Program-made: the position numbers and the translations under genes
The notes under the pieces: model-generated
Database searches by the model: none
What the model was told of the DNA's origin: nothing
The model's input: only the letters and a program-made list of their open reading frames with translations
Shown here: positions 1 through 8,517 of the stretch, piece by piece
How positions within the stretch are numbered: position 1 is the stretch's first letter
Layout: the number at the start of each line of letters is the position of its first letter
Assembly (NCBI RefSeq): GCF_900090305.1
Contig: NZ_LT607751.1
Location: forward strand, 4,650,001 to 4,714,000
Length of the DNA: 64,000 bases
Reading direction: 5' to 3'
From: Micromonospora siamensis
GTDB taxonomy: Bacteria; Actinomycetota; Actinomycetes; Mycobacteriales; Micromonosporaceae

Positions 1-2214
1 CGGGGCGACGAGCCCCGACGGCGCCTGCGCCGGGGCCGGCGGTGCCACCGGGATCTCCCGGCTGACGGGCGCGAGCGGGAACGGCCCGGTCCCCGGCGCG
101 GCCACCGGATCGGGGCGACGGCCGGCCACCGGCAGCTCGGCCACCGGGGCGACCGGACGGGGCTGCCCGACCAGCGAGGTGAGCATCCGCGGCGAGGCCG
201 GCTCGTCGAGTTCGGTAGACGGGGTCGCGAGGAGAGCGCCGGGGACCAGGATCCGGGCCACCAGGCCGTGCTGGCCGCCGTCCAGCCGCACCCGCAGCCC
301 CAGCCGGGCGGCGAGGTGGCTGACCACGAAGAGGCCCATCCGCTCGGACGCGGCCACGTCGGCCGCCGGCGGGCTGGCCAGCACCTCGTTCGCCTGCTCC
401 AGCGCCGCGGGGCTCATCCCCAGGCCCTCGTCGGCGACCTCGATCACCGCGTCCCGGCCCTCCGGCCGCACCGTCACCCGCACCACCGTGTCCGGCCGGG
501 AGAAGGCGGTGGCGTTCTCCAGCAGCTCGGCCAGCAGGTGCACCATCTCGCCGACGGCGTGCCCGACCAGGTACAGGTCGGCCACCTGGTCGTGGCGGAC
601 CCGCTGGTACTGCTCGATCTCGGCGCTGGCCGCCAGCAGCACCGCGCCCAGCCCGACCGGTCGGTTCCACCGCCGGGTCGACTCGGTGCCGGCGAGCACC
701 AGCAGGCTCTCGTCGTTACGGCGCATCCGGGCGGCCAGGTGGTCCAGCTTGAACAGGTTCTCCAACTGGTCCGGGTCGGCCTCCTCCCGTTCCAGCTCGT
801 CGAGCAGCTCCAACTGCCGCTCCACCAGCACCTGGCTGCGCCGGGCCAGGTTGACGAACATCGCGTTGACGTTGCGGCGCATCATCGCCTGCTCCACCGC
901 CACGCTGACCGCGCTGCGGTGCACCGCCACGAACGCCTCGGCCAGCTCACCGAACTCGTCCTGCGAGCGGACCACGGCCGGCGGGACCTGGATGTCCGGC
1001 ACACCCCCGGTCACCCCCCGCAACCGGTCCAGGGCGTCCGGCAGCTCCAGCTGGGCGATCCGCATCGCCTGGCCCCGCAGCAGCCGCATCGACCGGGCCA
1101 CCGACCGGCCGACCAGCAGCGAGATGAGCACGCCGACCAGCAGCACGGTGACCACCGCGCCGGCGACCAGCAGCGTCGTGCGCAGCTGGTCGGAGCTGGC
1201 GTCGTCGGCCCGGCGTACCGCGTCGTCGAGGACCTTCGCCTCCACCTGGCGCAGCAGCTCCTGCCGCTGCTCGCTGGCGGCCCACCACTGTGGCGCGGGC
1301 AGCACCGCCGGGCCGGCGCCGCCGGCCGGGAGGCTCTTCTCCTCCAGCTTCGCCGCGGCGACGAACGCCGGGTCCACCGACGTGCGGTCGTACGTGCGGA
1401 TCTGGTCGGCCGTCGCCGCCACCCGGAACGCGCCGAGCGCGGTGAGCTGCTGGGCGCGCAGGTCGGTCAGGGTCACCTCGTCGTTCGGCGCGTAGCGACC
1501 GGCGCGGGCCGCCTCGTAGAGCTCGGCCCGGACCCGGGAGGAGAGCTCCTTGACCCGGGCCAGCTGGACGTAGCGCAGCACCGCGTCGCTGAGCGCCTGC
1601 TGCTGCTCGCCGGGGGACGGCTCGGCCAGCAGGTTGAGCAGCGCGTCGACGGCCCGGTGGTAGTTGCTCAGGATCGTCTCGCTGCTCAACACCGCCGGCG
1701 GGATCGCGGCCCGGATGTAGACGACCTGGTCGTACGCCTCGAGCACCTCCGAGTACGCGACCCGCCAGGCGGCGTCGGAGTCGGCCAGCGGCTCGGCCGC
1801 CGCGCGCAGGTCCCGCAGCGCCGCGTCGCTGGCCGTCTGCAACGGCTTCAGCGCGGCGATCGCGGCGTCCCGGTCGCCGTTGGCCCCGGCCCGGTGCAGC
1901 GCGCCCAGCTCACCCGCGGCGCGGTCGCGTTCCTGCTGGATCTGGTGGACGGCGGCGGTGATCTGCCGGCCGATGCCCACCTGGCCGGCGAAGTCGCCCA
2001 ACGCCGTGGTCTGCCCGATCAGGCCCCGGGTGAGCACTCCGGCCACCACCAGGAAGGCCACCGAGGGCACCACCAGCACGGTGGCGAGCTTGGTGCTCAC
2101 CCGCCAGTCGCGCAGTCGCAGCGGTGACCGCCGCCGGTGCGGGATCACCCGGACGTCGAACCGGCTCCGCCGCCCGGACGCCACGTCGCGCGACGGGTCG
2201 GGACCTGCGCCCAC
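1..2214 (-). CDS. Nitrate/nitrite-sensing (NIT-domain) sensor histidine kinase, CvnA-like, C-terminus off the window
   Basis: Membrane sensor kinase of the actinobacterial conservon type. Reading from a GTG at 2214 preceded by GGAGG, the frame stays open to base 1. A first membrane segment lies near residues 40-60, followed by a long extracellular helical region typical of the NIT nitrate/nitrite-sensing domain, a second segment near 340-368, HAMP, a putative phosphoacceptor helix (LDHLAARMRRNDESLLVLAG, near residue 488), then the ATPase with N-box ELLENATAFS and VADEGLGMS. A Pro/Ala-rich tail begins near residue 670 and continues past the edge. Family knowledge: such kinases usually precede a roadblock/LC7 protein, a DUF742 protein and a small GTPase, which would lie to the left. 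The ligand is inferred from domain type only. Confidence 0.85.
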   Translation of the reverse strand, partial: MGAGPDPSRDVASGRRSRFDVRVIPHRRRSPLRLRDWRVSTKLATVLVVPSVAFLVVAGVLTRGLIGQTTALGDFAGQVGIGRQITAAVHQIQQERDRAAGELGALHRAGANGDRDAAIAALKPLQTASDAALRDLRAAAEPLADSDAAWRVAYSEVLEAYDQVVYIRAAIPPAVLSSETILSNYHRAVDALLNLLAEPSPGEQQQALSDAVLRYVQLARVKELSSRVRAELYEAARAGRYAPNDEVTLTDLRAQQLTALGAFRVAATADQIRTYDRTSVDPAFVAAAKLEEKSLPAGGAGPAVLPAPQWWAASEQRQELLRQVEAKVLDDAVRRADDASSDQLRTTLLVAGAVVTVLLVGVLISLLVGRSVARSMRLLRGQAMRIAQLELPDALDRLRGVTGGVPDIQVPPAVVRSQDEFGELAEAFVAVHRSAVSVAVEQAMMRRNVNAMFVNLARRSQVLVERQLELLDELEREEADPDQLENLFKLDHLAARMRRNDESLLVLAGTESTRRWNRPVGLGAVLLAASAEIEQYQRVRHDQVADLYLVGHAVGEMVHLLAELLENATAFSRPDTVVRVTVRPEGRDAVIEVADEGLGMSPAALEQANEVLASPPAADVAASERMGLFVVSHLAARLGLRVRLDGGQHGLVARILVPGALLATPSTELDEPASPRMLTSLVGQPRPVAPVAELPVAGRRPDPVAAPGTGPFPLAPVSREIPVAPPAPAQAPSGLVAP

Positions 2215-2311
2215 TCGTGCCTCCTCGGTCCCCTCGCGCCCGCCACGTCGGCAGCGGGGTCCATCCAACCAGGCCCTTGTCCGGTGTCAACGCCCTGGCC
2301 TGAGGAAACGC

Positions 2312-3724
2312 TCAGGATGGATCCGGTCGTCGGTCGCCGGCCACCGGGGCTGCCGGGGGCGGTTCCTCCGTCCGGCCGATGGTGGCCAGCTCACCGGCCT
2401 CGCCGATCCGGCCCAGTGCCACCAGGGCGGCCCCGGTGGCGCCGATCTCCGGGTTCGGCTGGTGGCGTACCGGCCGCGGCGCCAGGGAGGCGGCGAAGGA
2501 CCGCCGCCACCAGGGGGACGCGGTCATCGCCCCGCCACCCAGCACCACCTCGACCGGTCGAGCGACGGTGGACTCCAGCACCGCGAGGTCGTCGGCGACC
2601 ATCCGGCACAGCCCGGTCATCAGTCCGGCCAGGATCTCCACCGAGGTGGTGCCGAAGCTGAGCCCCTGGAGCTGCCCGGAGCCGGCCGGCGCCAGGCCGG
2701 GAGGCCGGTCGCCGCCGAACCGTGGGTCCGCCGGTAGGCCGCCGCCCGGCGGCAGCTCGGCGAGCGCGGCGTGCAGCGCCTCCCCCGCCGGCAGCCGCAG
2801 CTCCCGGGCGGCCCAGGCGAACAGGTTCCCCCCACAGGAGTACGCGGCCCCGGTCACCACGTGGTCGTGGTCGACCCGGTAGCGCCAGAGCTCGTCGGGC
2901 AGGGGCGGCAGCACCGCACCGGCGGGGACCCGCTGGATCAGCCGGACCGCGGCGGAGGTGCCGACGGTGACCGCCGCCCGGGTCGGGTCCACACAGCCCT
3001 GGCCCACGTTGGAGGCGGCACCGTCCCCGACCGGGGCGTGCCAGCGGGCCCGGGCCAGGTCCGGCCAGCGGCGGGCGTGCGTGGAGCGGAGCCGGCCCTG
3101 CCAGTCCAGCGGGGCCAGCTCGGGCAGCTCACCGTCGCCGACCCCGGCCAGCGCACACGCCTCGGCGTCCCAGGTCAGCTGCCGCAGGTCGAGCAGGCCG
3201 GTGCCGGAGGCCTGGGACACCGACATCGGGGCGTCGTCGAGCAGCGCGCCGAGGACGTACTCGGCCAGGCCGGCGAAGCGGGCCACCGGCGCGTCGATCC
3301 GCTGCCGCAGCCACGGCAGCCGGACGTTCCAGTAGCACCGGTGCCACCAGGCGCCGGTGCGCTGGTGCAACGCCTGCGGGTCCGTCGGGGCGGCCACGTC
3401 GGCGGAGGGCTGGGGCCGGGTGTCCAGCCAGGTGAGCACCGGTCCGAGGGGTTCACCCCGGCCGTCCAGCGGCACCACCGAGTGCCACTGCGCGGAGGCG
3501 GTGACCAGCTCCACCCCGGCGAGGTGACCGGCGGCGGTCAGCTCGTCCAGGCACTCGACCAGGCAGGCGAGGTAGCCGGGACCGTCCAGGGTGCCGGACC
3601 CGTCGTCGCCGACGTCGAGGCGTACCTTGCGGCGGGCCAGCGCGCCGGGCAGCGGGTTGGCCTGCGCGTCCAGCACCAGCCCGCGTACCGACGACGTGCC
3701 GAGGTCCAGAGCCAGAATGTTCAT
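2312..3724 (-). CDS. FGGY-family carbohydrate kinase, gluconokinase-like
   Basis: Cytosolic ATP-dependent sugar kinase of 470 residues, the normal FGGY length. The N-terminus carries the phosphate-binding motif LALDLGTSSVRGLVLD; the second ATPase half contains AAVTVGTSAAVR (about residues 230-245) and the adenosine-binding VVLGGGAMTASPWW (about 395-410). The best family fit from memory is gluconokinase/xylulokinase-like, with gluconate the most likely substrate, but substrate specificity cannot be read from sequence alone. The gene stands alone between the divergent-tail sensor kinase and trpEG; no transporter or sugar regulator adjoins it. The ATG at 3724 fits the start of the conserved first strand. 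A short Pro/Asp-rich C-terminal tail is probably dispensable. Confidence 0.85.
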   Translation of the reverse strand: MNILALDLGTSSVRGLVLDAQANPLPGALARRKVRLDVGDDGSGTLDGPGYLACLVECLDELTAAGHLAGVELVTASAQWHSVVPLDGRGEPLGPVLTWLDTRPQPSADVAAPTDPQALHQRTGAWWHRCYWNVRLPWLRQRIDAPVARFAGLAEYVLGALLDDAPMSVSQASGTGLLDLRQLTWDAEACALAGVGDGELPELAPLDWQGRLRSTHARRWPDLARARWHAPVGDGAASNVGQGCVDPTRAAVTVGTSAAVRLIQRVPAGAVLPPLPDELWRYRVDHDHVVTGAAYSCGGNLFAWAARELRLPAGEALHAALAELPPGGGLPADPRFGGDRPPGLAPAGSGQLQGLSFGTTSVEILAGLMTGLCRMVADDLAVLESTVARPVEVVLGGGAMTASPWWRRSFAASLAPRPVRHQPNPEIGATGAALVALGRIGEAGELATIGRTEEPPPAAPVAGDRRPDPS

Positions 3725-3831
3725 CGCGGGTCACCGTACCCGCCGGGACGGCCGGTCACGCCAAGATCCGCGGGCAGACGGGTGGACGTGCCGCGCGCCC
3801 GGTCGGGGCACCACGGCGGGCCGCCCGGCGG

Positions 3832-3837
3832 TAGAGT
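3832..3837 (+). promoter_or_regulatory. Candidate -10 box (TAGAGT) of the trp leader transcript
   Basis: TAGAGT matches the actinobacterial TANNNT -10 pattern and lies 6 bases before the leader ATG at 3844. That spacing would make the leader message leaderless or nearly so. No convincing -35 box was seen. Confidence 0.5.
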
Positions 3838-3843
3838 CGACGC

Positions 3844-3903
3844 ATGCCCGCGCACCTGTCCTGCTGGTGGCCCGCCGACCCGGCGGCCCACTCCCGCGCG
3901 TAG
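3844..3903 (+). CDS. trpL: trp operon leader peptide (19 residues, tandem Trp)
   Basis: Short frame MPAHLSCWWPADPAAHSRA ending at TAG 3901-3903, with two adjacent TGG codons at positions 8 and 9. It lies 95 bases upstream of the anthranilate synthase gene and is followed 10 bases after the stop by a strong hairpin. Tandem Trp codons in a short reading frame before trpE are the hallmark of ribosome-mediated attenuation, known for trpE(G) in Streptomyces. When charged tRNA-Trp is scarce, the ribosome should stall at the WW pair and alter downstream folding. There is no Shine-Dalgarno sequence; initiation is probably leaderless from the TAGAGT box. The frame is too short for usual gene calling. 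Confidence 0.8.
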   Translation: MPAHLSCWWPADPAAHSRA

Positions 3904-3913
3904 CTTTCTTCCC

Positions 3914-3937
3914 GCGGCCGCCCCTCGAGGCGGCCGC
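3914..3937 (+). promoter_or_regulatory. Attenuator hairpin of trpEG
   Basis: Perfect 9-bp stem: GCGGCCGCC at 3914-3922 pairs with GGCGGCCGC at 3929-3937 around a 6-base loop. It sits between the leader peptide stop and trpEG. The following bases (cgatcttcct) are pyrimidine-rich but lack a long T-run, so it may be the terminator or the competing stem; GC-rich arms further down (3957-3985) could form the alternative structure. Confidence 0.65.
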
Positions 3938-3998
3938 CGATCTTCCTCCGGCACCGGGCCCGCCTCCGCGGGCGGCACCGGCCCCGAGAGGAGCACCC

Positions 3999-5936
3999 AT
4001 GCACCGCACGCACGACCCGCTCGCCGCCGTCGCCGACGGCCGCGACCCCGGCCCGTTCGCCCTGGTCCGCCGCGCCGACACCGACCGGCTGGACCTGTTC
4101 ACCGGCTCGGTGGTCACCGTCGACCGGCTCGCCGACATCCCGCTGCCGTCCGGCGGCCCCGGCCCGCGCACCCTGGCCCTGGTGCCGTACCGACAGATCG
4201 CCGAGCGCGGGTTCACTCACGTCGACGACGGCGTACCCCTGGAGTGCCTGCGCATTGATGGGCACCGCACGCTGAGCCTGGGCGAGGCGCTCGCGGCACT
4301 GCCCGAGGACCCGGTGGTCACCACCGACGGCGGCTTCGACATCGACGACGCCGAGTACGCCCGCACCGTCGACCGGGTGCTGGCCGAGGAGATCGGCCGG
4401 GGCGAGGGCGCCAACTTCGTCATCCACCGCACGCTGCGCGCCACCGTGCAGGGCTCCCCGCTGCGGGCGGCGCTGGCCGCGCTGCGCCGGCTGCTCACCC
4501 GGGAACGCGGCGCGTACTGGACGTTCGTGGTCTTCACCGGCGCCCGGATCCTGGTCGGGGCCAGCCCGGAACGGCACGTCAGCGTCGAGGGCGGCACGGT
4601 GCTGATGAACCCGATCAGCGGCACCTTCCGGCACGCCGGCGCCACCCCGGACCGGGCGGCGCTGCTGCGGTTCCTGCGCGACCCGAAGGAGGTCGAGGAG
4701 CTGTACATGGTGCTCGACGAGGAGCTGAAGATGATGGCCACCGTCGCCGAGCACGGCGGCCAGGTGATCGGGCCGTACCTGAAGGAGATGGCGCACCTGG
4801 CGCACACCGAGTACCTGCTCGCCGGCCAGGGCTCGGCGGACGTCCGGGACGTGCTGCGGCACACCATGTTCGCGCCCACGGTGACCGGCAGCCCGATGGA
4901 GAACGCCTGCCGGGTGATCGCCCGGCACGAGCGGACCGGCCGGCGCTACTACTCGGGGGTGCTGGCCCTGCTCGGCCGGGACGCGGCCGGCCGGCAGACC
5001 CTGGACGCGCCGATCCTGATCCGCACCGCGGAGATCTCCCCCGCCGGTGAGCTGCGGGTGCCGGTGGGGGCGACCCTGGTCCGGCACTCCACGGCCGAGG
5101 GTGAGGTGGCCGAGACCCACGCCAAGGCCGCCGGCGTGCTGGCCGCGCTAGGCCTCGGGCCGGACGCCCCGGCCCCCACCGGCGGGCCGGGGGCCGCCGG
5201 GCGCCCGGCGCTCGCCGACGACCCGGAGGTACGCGCCGCGCTGGCCGCCCGTAACGGCCCGCTGGCCCGGTTCTGGCTCGACCGGCGTACGCCCGGGGCG
5301 GCGGTGCTGCCCGGCCTGGCCGGCCGGCGGGCGCTGATCGTGGACGGGGAGGACACGTTCACCGGGATGCTGGCCCACCAGTTGCGCGCGCTCGGCCTCG
5401 TCGTGCGGGTGCGCCCCTGGCAGGACCCGGTTCACCTCGACGGGGAGGACCTGGTGGTGGTCGGCCCCGGGCCGGGTGACCCGCGGCGGCACACCGACCC
5501 GAAGCAGGCCGCGATGCGGGGGCTGCTGAGCCGGCTGCTCGACGAGGGTCGCCCGACGCTGGCGGTCTGCCTCGGGCACCAGCTGCTCGCCGGCCTGCTC
5601 GGGTTGCGGCTGCACCGCCGGGAGGCGCCGTACCAGGGGGTGCAGCGGGAGGTGCCGGTCTTCGGCACGCCGCGACGGGTGGGCTTCTACTCGACGTTCA
5701 CGGCGCTCGCCGACGCCGACCGGCTGACCACCCCGTACGGGCCGGTGGAGCTGTCCCGGGACACCACGGACGGCGCGGTGCACGCCGTACGCGGCCCGGG
5801 GTTCGCCGGGGTGCAGTTCCATCCGGAGTCGGTGCTCAGCCGGGACGGCACCCCGGTCCTGGCCGAGCTGCTCGCCCATCTGCTCGGTCAGCCGAGCCGG
5901 CTGGCGACCGCGCATGATTCACCGCATCGCGGGTAG
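3999..5936 (+). CDS. trpEG: Anthranilate synthase, fused TrpE-TrpG
   Basis: Makes anthranilate from chorismate and glutamine, the first committed step to tryptophan. The 645-residue protein joins a chorismate-binding TrpE-type domain (about residues 100-430, with GAYWTFVVFTGARILVGASP and the PISGTFRH segment) to a class I glutamine amidotransferase (about 445-640). The amidotransferase keeps the nucleophile in AVCLGHQLL (near 523) and the His/Glu pair in QFHPESVLS (near 607). The ATG at 3999 follows GAGAGGAGC; an open extension to 3591 is not supported because the leader and hairpin lie inside it. Fused enzymes of this type include phenazine PhzE, but the Trp-rich leader upstream favours tryptophan synthesis. 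No phenazine genes are nearby. Confidence 0.88.
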   Translation: MHRTHDPLAAVADGRDPGPFALVRRADTDRLDLFTGSVVTVDRLADIPLPSGGPGPRTLALVPYRQIAERGFTHVDDGVPLECLRIDGHRTLSLGEALAALPEDPVVTTDGGFDIDDAEYARTVDRVLAEEIGRGEGANFVIHRTLRATVQGSPLRAALAALRRLLTRERGAYWTFVVFTGARILVGASPERHVSVEGGTVLMNPISGTFRHAGATPDRAALLRFLRDPKEVEELYMVLDEELKMMATVAEHGGQVIGPYLKEMAHLAHTEYLLAGQGSADVRDVLRHTMFAPTVTGSPMENACRVIARHERTGRRYYSGVLALLGRDAAGRQTLDAPILIRTAEISPAGELRVPVGATLVRHSTAEGEVAETHAKAAGVLAALGLGPDAPAPTGGPGAAGRPALADDPEVRAALAARNGPLARFWLDRRTPGAAVLPGLAGRRALIVDGEDTFTGMLAHQLRALGLVVRVRPWQDPVHLDGEDLVVVGPGPGDPRRHTDPKQAAMRGLLSRLLDEGRPTLAVCLGHQLLAGLLGLRLHRREAPYQGVQREVPVFGTPRRVGFYSTFTALADADRLTTPYGPVELSRDTTDGAVHAVRGPGFAGVQFHPESVLSRDGTPVLAELLAHLLGQPSRLATAHDSPHRG

Positions 5937-5943
5937 GGCGAAG

Positions 5944-5996
5944 GGCGACCGGTGGTCCGGACGGGTCGAGAGCCCCCGCCCGGGCCACCGGTCGCC
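5944..5996. terminator. Bidirectional hairpin between trpEG and wrbA
   Basis: GGCGACCGGTGG (5944-5955) and CCACCGGTCGCC (5985-5996) are perfect 12-bp arms; the loop can fold further. It begins 7 bases after the trpEG stop and ends 13 bases before the wrbA stop on the other strand, so it can serve both convergent genes. Confidence 0.7.
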
Positions 5997-6009
5997 ACGC
6001 GGTGACCGG

Positions 6010-6630
6010 TCAGCCGGCGGCGAGCCCCTTCTTGAGGGCGGCGCCGATCTGGATGGCCCGCTTGGCGGTCAGCGCGGTGGCGCCGAGCGCGACGCTGTCC
6101 GGCGCGGTCTCGCCGTTGTTGCTGGTGTGCGAGGCGCCGTAGGGGTTACCGGCGGTGAACTGGCTCGGGTCGGTGTAGCCGGGGGTGACCACGACGCCGC
6201 CCCAGTGGTAGAAGACGGTGAGCAGCGACAGGATGGTGGACTCCTGGCCGCCGTGGGAGGTGGCGGTGGAGCAGAACGCCGAGTAGACCTTGTTGGCCAG
6301 CGCGCCCTGGGCCCAGAGCGGGCCGGTGGTGTCGATGAACTGCTTCAGCTGGGCGGAGATCATGCCGTACCGGGTCGGCGAGCCGAAGATCACCACGTCG
6401 GCCCAGGTGAGGTCGTCCAGTTCGACCTCCATGACGTCCTGGGTCTCCAGGTGGTGCGCCTGCCAGCCGGAGTTGGAGCGGATGGCCTCCTCCGGGGCCA
6501 GTTCCCGTACCTTGCGCAGCCGTACCTCGGCGCCGGCTTCGCCCGCGGCCTCGCAGGCCGCCTGCGCCATCTGGTAGGTGATGCCGGTCGCGCTGTAGTA
6601 GATGACCGCGACCTTGATCTGGCCGTCCAT
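6010..6630 (-). CDS. wrbA: NAD(P)H:quinone oxidoreductase, WrbA type
   Basis: FMN-dependent flavodoxin-like enzyme that reduces quinones by two electrons, avoiding semiquinone formation. Visible signatures are the FMN phosphate loop YYSATGITYQMAQA near the N-terminus, FGSPTRYG (about residues 87-94), and the WrbA-specific HGGQESTILSLLTVFYHWGG stretch with GGVVVTPGYTD. Length (206 residues) is normal for the family. The ATG at 6630 is chosen because GGGAGG lies 8 bases upstream; a GTG one codon earlier is equally possible, and an ATG at 6648 lies upstream of that ribosome site. It is monocistronic, divergent from the winged-helix gene and convergent with trpEG. Confidence 0.9.
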   Translation of the reverse strand: MDGQIKVAVIYYSATGITYQMAQAACEAAGEAGAEVRLRKVRELAPEEAIRSNSGWQAHHLETQDVMEVELDDLTWADVVIFGSPTRYGMISAQLKQFIDTTGPLWAQGALANKVYSAFCSTATSHGGQESTILSLLTVFYHWGGVVVTPGYTDPSQFTAGNPYGASHTSNNGETAPDSVALGATALTAKRAIQIGAALKKGLAAG

Positions 6631-6808
6631 CACATGTGCCTCCCTCATTGTGGATCAGCTCCGGCGACTACCCCTTACTTGCGGCGTCAAACGTCTGCGG
6701 TCCGTGCTCAAGATTTGCGCAAGTTCCGGCAGCAGACGCTCTCCCGATCGGCCGCGCCGGGGATCCTGGTCGCACCCGGCGCCCGCCCGACGGTGCACCT
6801 GGACGGGG

Positions 6809-6847
6809 GATCGCGCTACGCCGACGTCGCGTCGGCGGAGCGCGATC
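6809..6847. promoter_or_regulatory. 39-base near-perfect palindrome in a divergent promoter region
   Basis: Arms 6809-6826 and 6830-6847 match at 17 of 18 positions around a 3-base centre. It lies in the 289-base gap between wrbA (minus) and the winged-helix gene (plus, start 6920). A separate 8-base palindrome TTGCGCAA is at 6715-6722. It could be an operator or an RNA hairpin in the 5' leader of the plus-strand gene; no binding protein is known. Confidence 0.45.
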
Positions 6848-6919
6848 GGGGTCCGCGAGCGCGGGGGAGCGTCGTACCCGCTGCCTATGCTGACCGTCCA
6901 CCAGCGACGGGAGGCGGTC

Positions 6920-8020
6920 ATGACCGTGGCACTGACCGGCGCGCAGGCGCTGGCCCTGCGGATGAGCAGCCTGCTGCTGCGACCACACCCGGCCGCCCGT
7001 CCGGACGACGTGGCCGGGGTGGTCGAGTGGTTCGGCGCCATGCAGGCCCAGGACATGGCGAGCGGCCTCTGGTCGCTGGGCGTCCGCCTGCCGGCTCTGA
7101 CGCTCGGTGACGTCCAGGCCGCGTTGGAGCGCCGGGAGGCCCTGCGAACCTGGCCGATGCGGGGCACCGTGCACCTGGTGCCGTCCCGAGACGCCCGCTG
7201 GATGCTGGGGCTGACCGGCGTACGCACGCTGTCCGGTGCCGCGGCCCGACGGGCCGTGCTCGGCCTCACCGAGGCCGACGCGGACCGGGCCGCCGACGTG
7301 CTCGGCACGGCGCTGGCCGGCGGCGGCCGACTGACCCGCGCCCAGTGCCTGGCCGCCCTGACCGGGGCCGGCCTCGACGTCGGCGGGCAGCGCGGCTACC
7401 ACCTGCTCTGGTACGCCAGTCAGCGCGGGGTCACCTGCATCGCCCCGCACGTCGGCACGGAGCAGACCTTCGCCCTGTTGGACGAGTGGGCGCCCGACCC
7501 GCACCTGCCGGAGCGCGACGAGGCGCTGGGCATCCTCGCCCTGCGCTACTTCCGCGGTCACGGGCCCACCACCGTGCGGGACTTCGCGGGCTGGACCGGG
7601 CTCACCATGGCCGACGCGCGCCGGGCGGTCGCCGTGGCCGGCGACGAGCTCGCCACCGCCTCGGTCGACGGGGTGGACTCGGTGCTGCACCGCACGCTGC
7701 TCGACGCGCCCCGCGACCCGGTGGACGACGTGCGCGTGCTGCCCGGCTTCGACGAGTACCTGCTGGGCTTCAAGGACCGCAGCCTGATGCTCGACCCGGC
7801 GCACCAGCAGGCGATCGTGCCGGGCAACAACGGGATGTTCCGGTCGACGGTGGTGCGGGGCGGGCGGGTGGTCGGCACCTGGACGCGGACCATCGCCAAG
7901 ACCCGGGTGAGCATCGTGGTCCAGCCGCTGGCCGACCTGGACCGGGCGGCGGTGGACACGGCGCTGGCCGGCTACGCCCGCTTCCTCGGTCTTCCGGCCC
8001 GGGTCGACTGGGCGGACTGA
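6920..8020 (+). CDS. Winged-helix DNA-binding domain protein (HTH_42/DUF1006-like)
   Basis: A 366-residue cytosolic protein. The ATG at 6920 has GGGAGG five bases upstream, so the longer open frame to the left is not coding. Features recalled for the actinobacterial winged-helix DNA-binding family are present: an N-terminal WFGAMQAQD segment, TWPMRGTVHLVP near residue 75-85, a central RYFRGHGPTTVRDFAGWTG stretch and LLPGFDEYLLGFKDRS-type C-terminal motif (VLPGFDEYLLGFKDRS). Some relatives, such as YcaQ/AlkX and AZL-type proteins, are DNA glycosylases that act on interstrand crosslinks or bulky alkylated bases; the QxQ/QxD catalytic motif is present here as MQAQD, so a DNA-repair role is possible. 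Monocistronic. Confidence 0.78.
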   Translation: MTVALTGAQALALRMSSLLLRPHPAARPDDVAGVVEWFGAMQAQDMASGLWSLGVRLPALTLGDVQAALERREALRTWPMRGTVHLVPSRDARWMLGLTGVRTLSGAAARRAVLGLTEADADRAADVLGTALAGGGRLTRAQCLAALTGAGLDVGGQRGYHLLWYASQRGVTCIAPHVGTEQTFALLDEWAPDPHLPERDEALGILALRYFRGHGPTTVRDFAGWTGLTMADARRAVAVAGDELATASVDGVDSVLHRTLLDAPRDPVDDVRVLPGFDEYLLGFKDRSLMLDPAHQQAIVPGNNGMFRSTVVRGGRVVGTWTRTIAKTRVSIVVQPLADLDRAAVDTALAGYARFLGLPARVDWAD

Positions 8021-8475
8021 CCGGTTGCGGCGCGTCCGGGTGACCGGCGGTGCGCCGCCCGGCTCACCGGCGCATCGGGGCCGACACCGGTTCCTGGAGC
8101 ACGGCGAACGCTGGCAGGGAGCCGATGAGCCTGGCTGTTCCGGCACGGCCGGCAGCACACGCACGGTGACCAGCGCCGGAAGCGACAATCGATTCGAGCG
8201 TGATACCTCAGAGTCATCAATATTCCTCTGAGGTATCACGCTCGGGTTGGTCATGGCCCGGCGAGAGCCGGTGGGCCCGCGGGCTGGGCGGATCCGGAGG
8301 CCGGTGGGCGCCCGGACGCTGGGCGGGTCTGGACGCCGGGTGGGCCGGTGGGCCCGGAGGCCGACGCAGCCGACGGACCGCTCGGCTTGAACAGCGCGCA
8401 GCCGAGGGGTACCGCAGGGAGGGCATTGCCCGGCAAGGGAAACCGCCAGAAGAGGCAGCGCAGCCGGGGGCCGGT
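8021..8475. other. Non-coding convergent gap
   Basis: No supported gene lies between the winged-helix gene and sugC. The segment holds the 50-base palindrome at 8195-8244 and, right of it, a G-rich stretch (about 8250-8380) with repeated gggcgg/ggtgggc units. Frames crossing it lack ribosome sites and recognisable domains. Confidence 0.6.
8195..8244. repeat. Perfect 19-bp inverted repeat with AT-rich loop
   Basis: CGAGCGTGATACCTCAGAG at 8195-8213 is the exact reverse complement of 8226-8244, with a 12-base AT-rich loop (tcatcaatattc). Its arms are much lower in GC than the surroundings. It sits between two convergent transcription units and could be a bidirectional terminator, a REP/mobile-palindrome element, or a protein-binding site. 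Confidence 0.75.
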
Positions 8476-8510
8476 GGGCCGCCCGACTCCCGAAGGGACT
8501 CGGGCGGCCC
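8476..8510 (-). terminator. Hairpin ending the lpqY-sugABC operon
   Basis: 16-base arms (8476-8491 and 8495-8510) pair with a single mismatch around a GAA loop, 7 bases past the sugC stop. There is no U-tract, as is usual in high-GC actinobacteria. Confidence 0.7.
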
Positions 8511-8517
8511 GCGAGGA

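Noticed and set aside
268..2127. Open plus-strand frame of 619 codons
   Set aside because: Antisense to the sensor kinase; repetitive His/Arg/Gln composition typical of a shadow frame.
8250..8380. G-rich tandem-like repeats
   Set aside because: Irregular gggcgg units without a fixed period; probably compositional.
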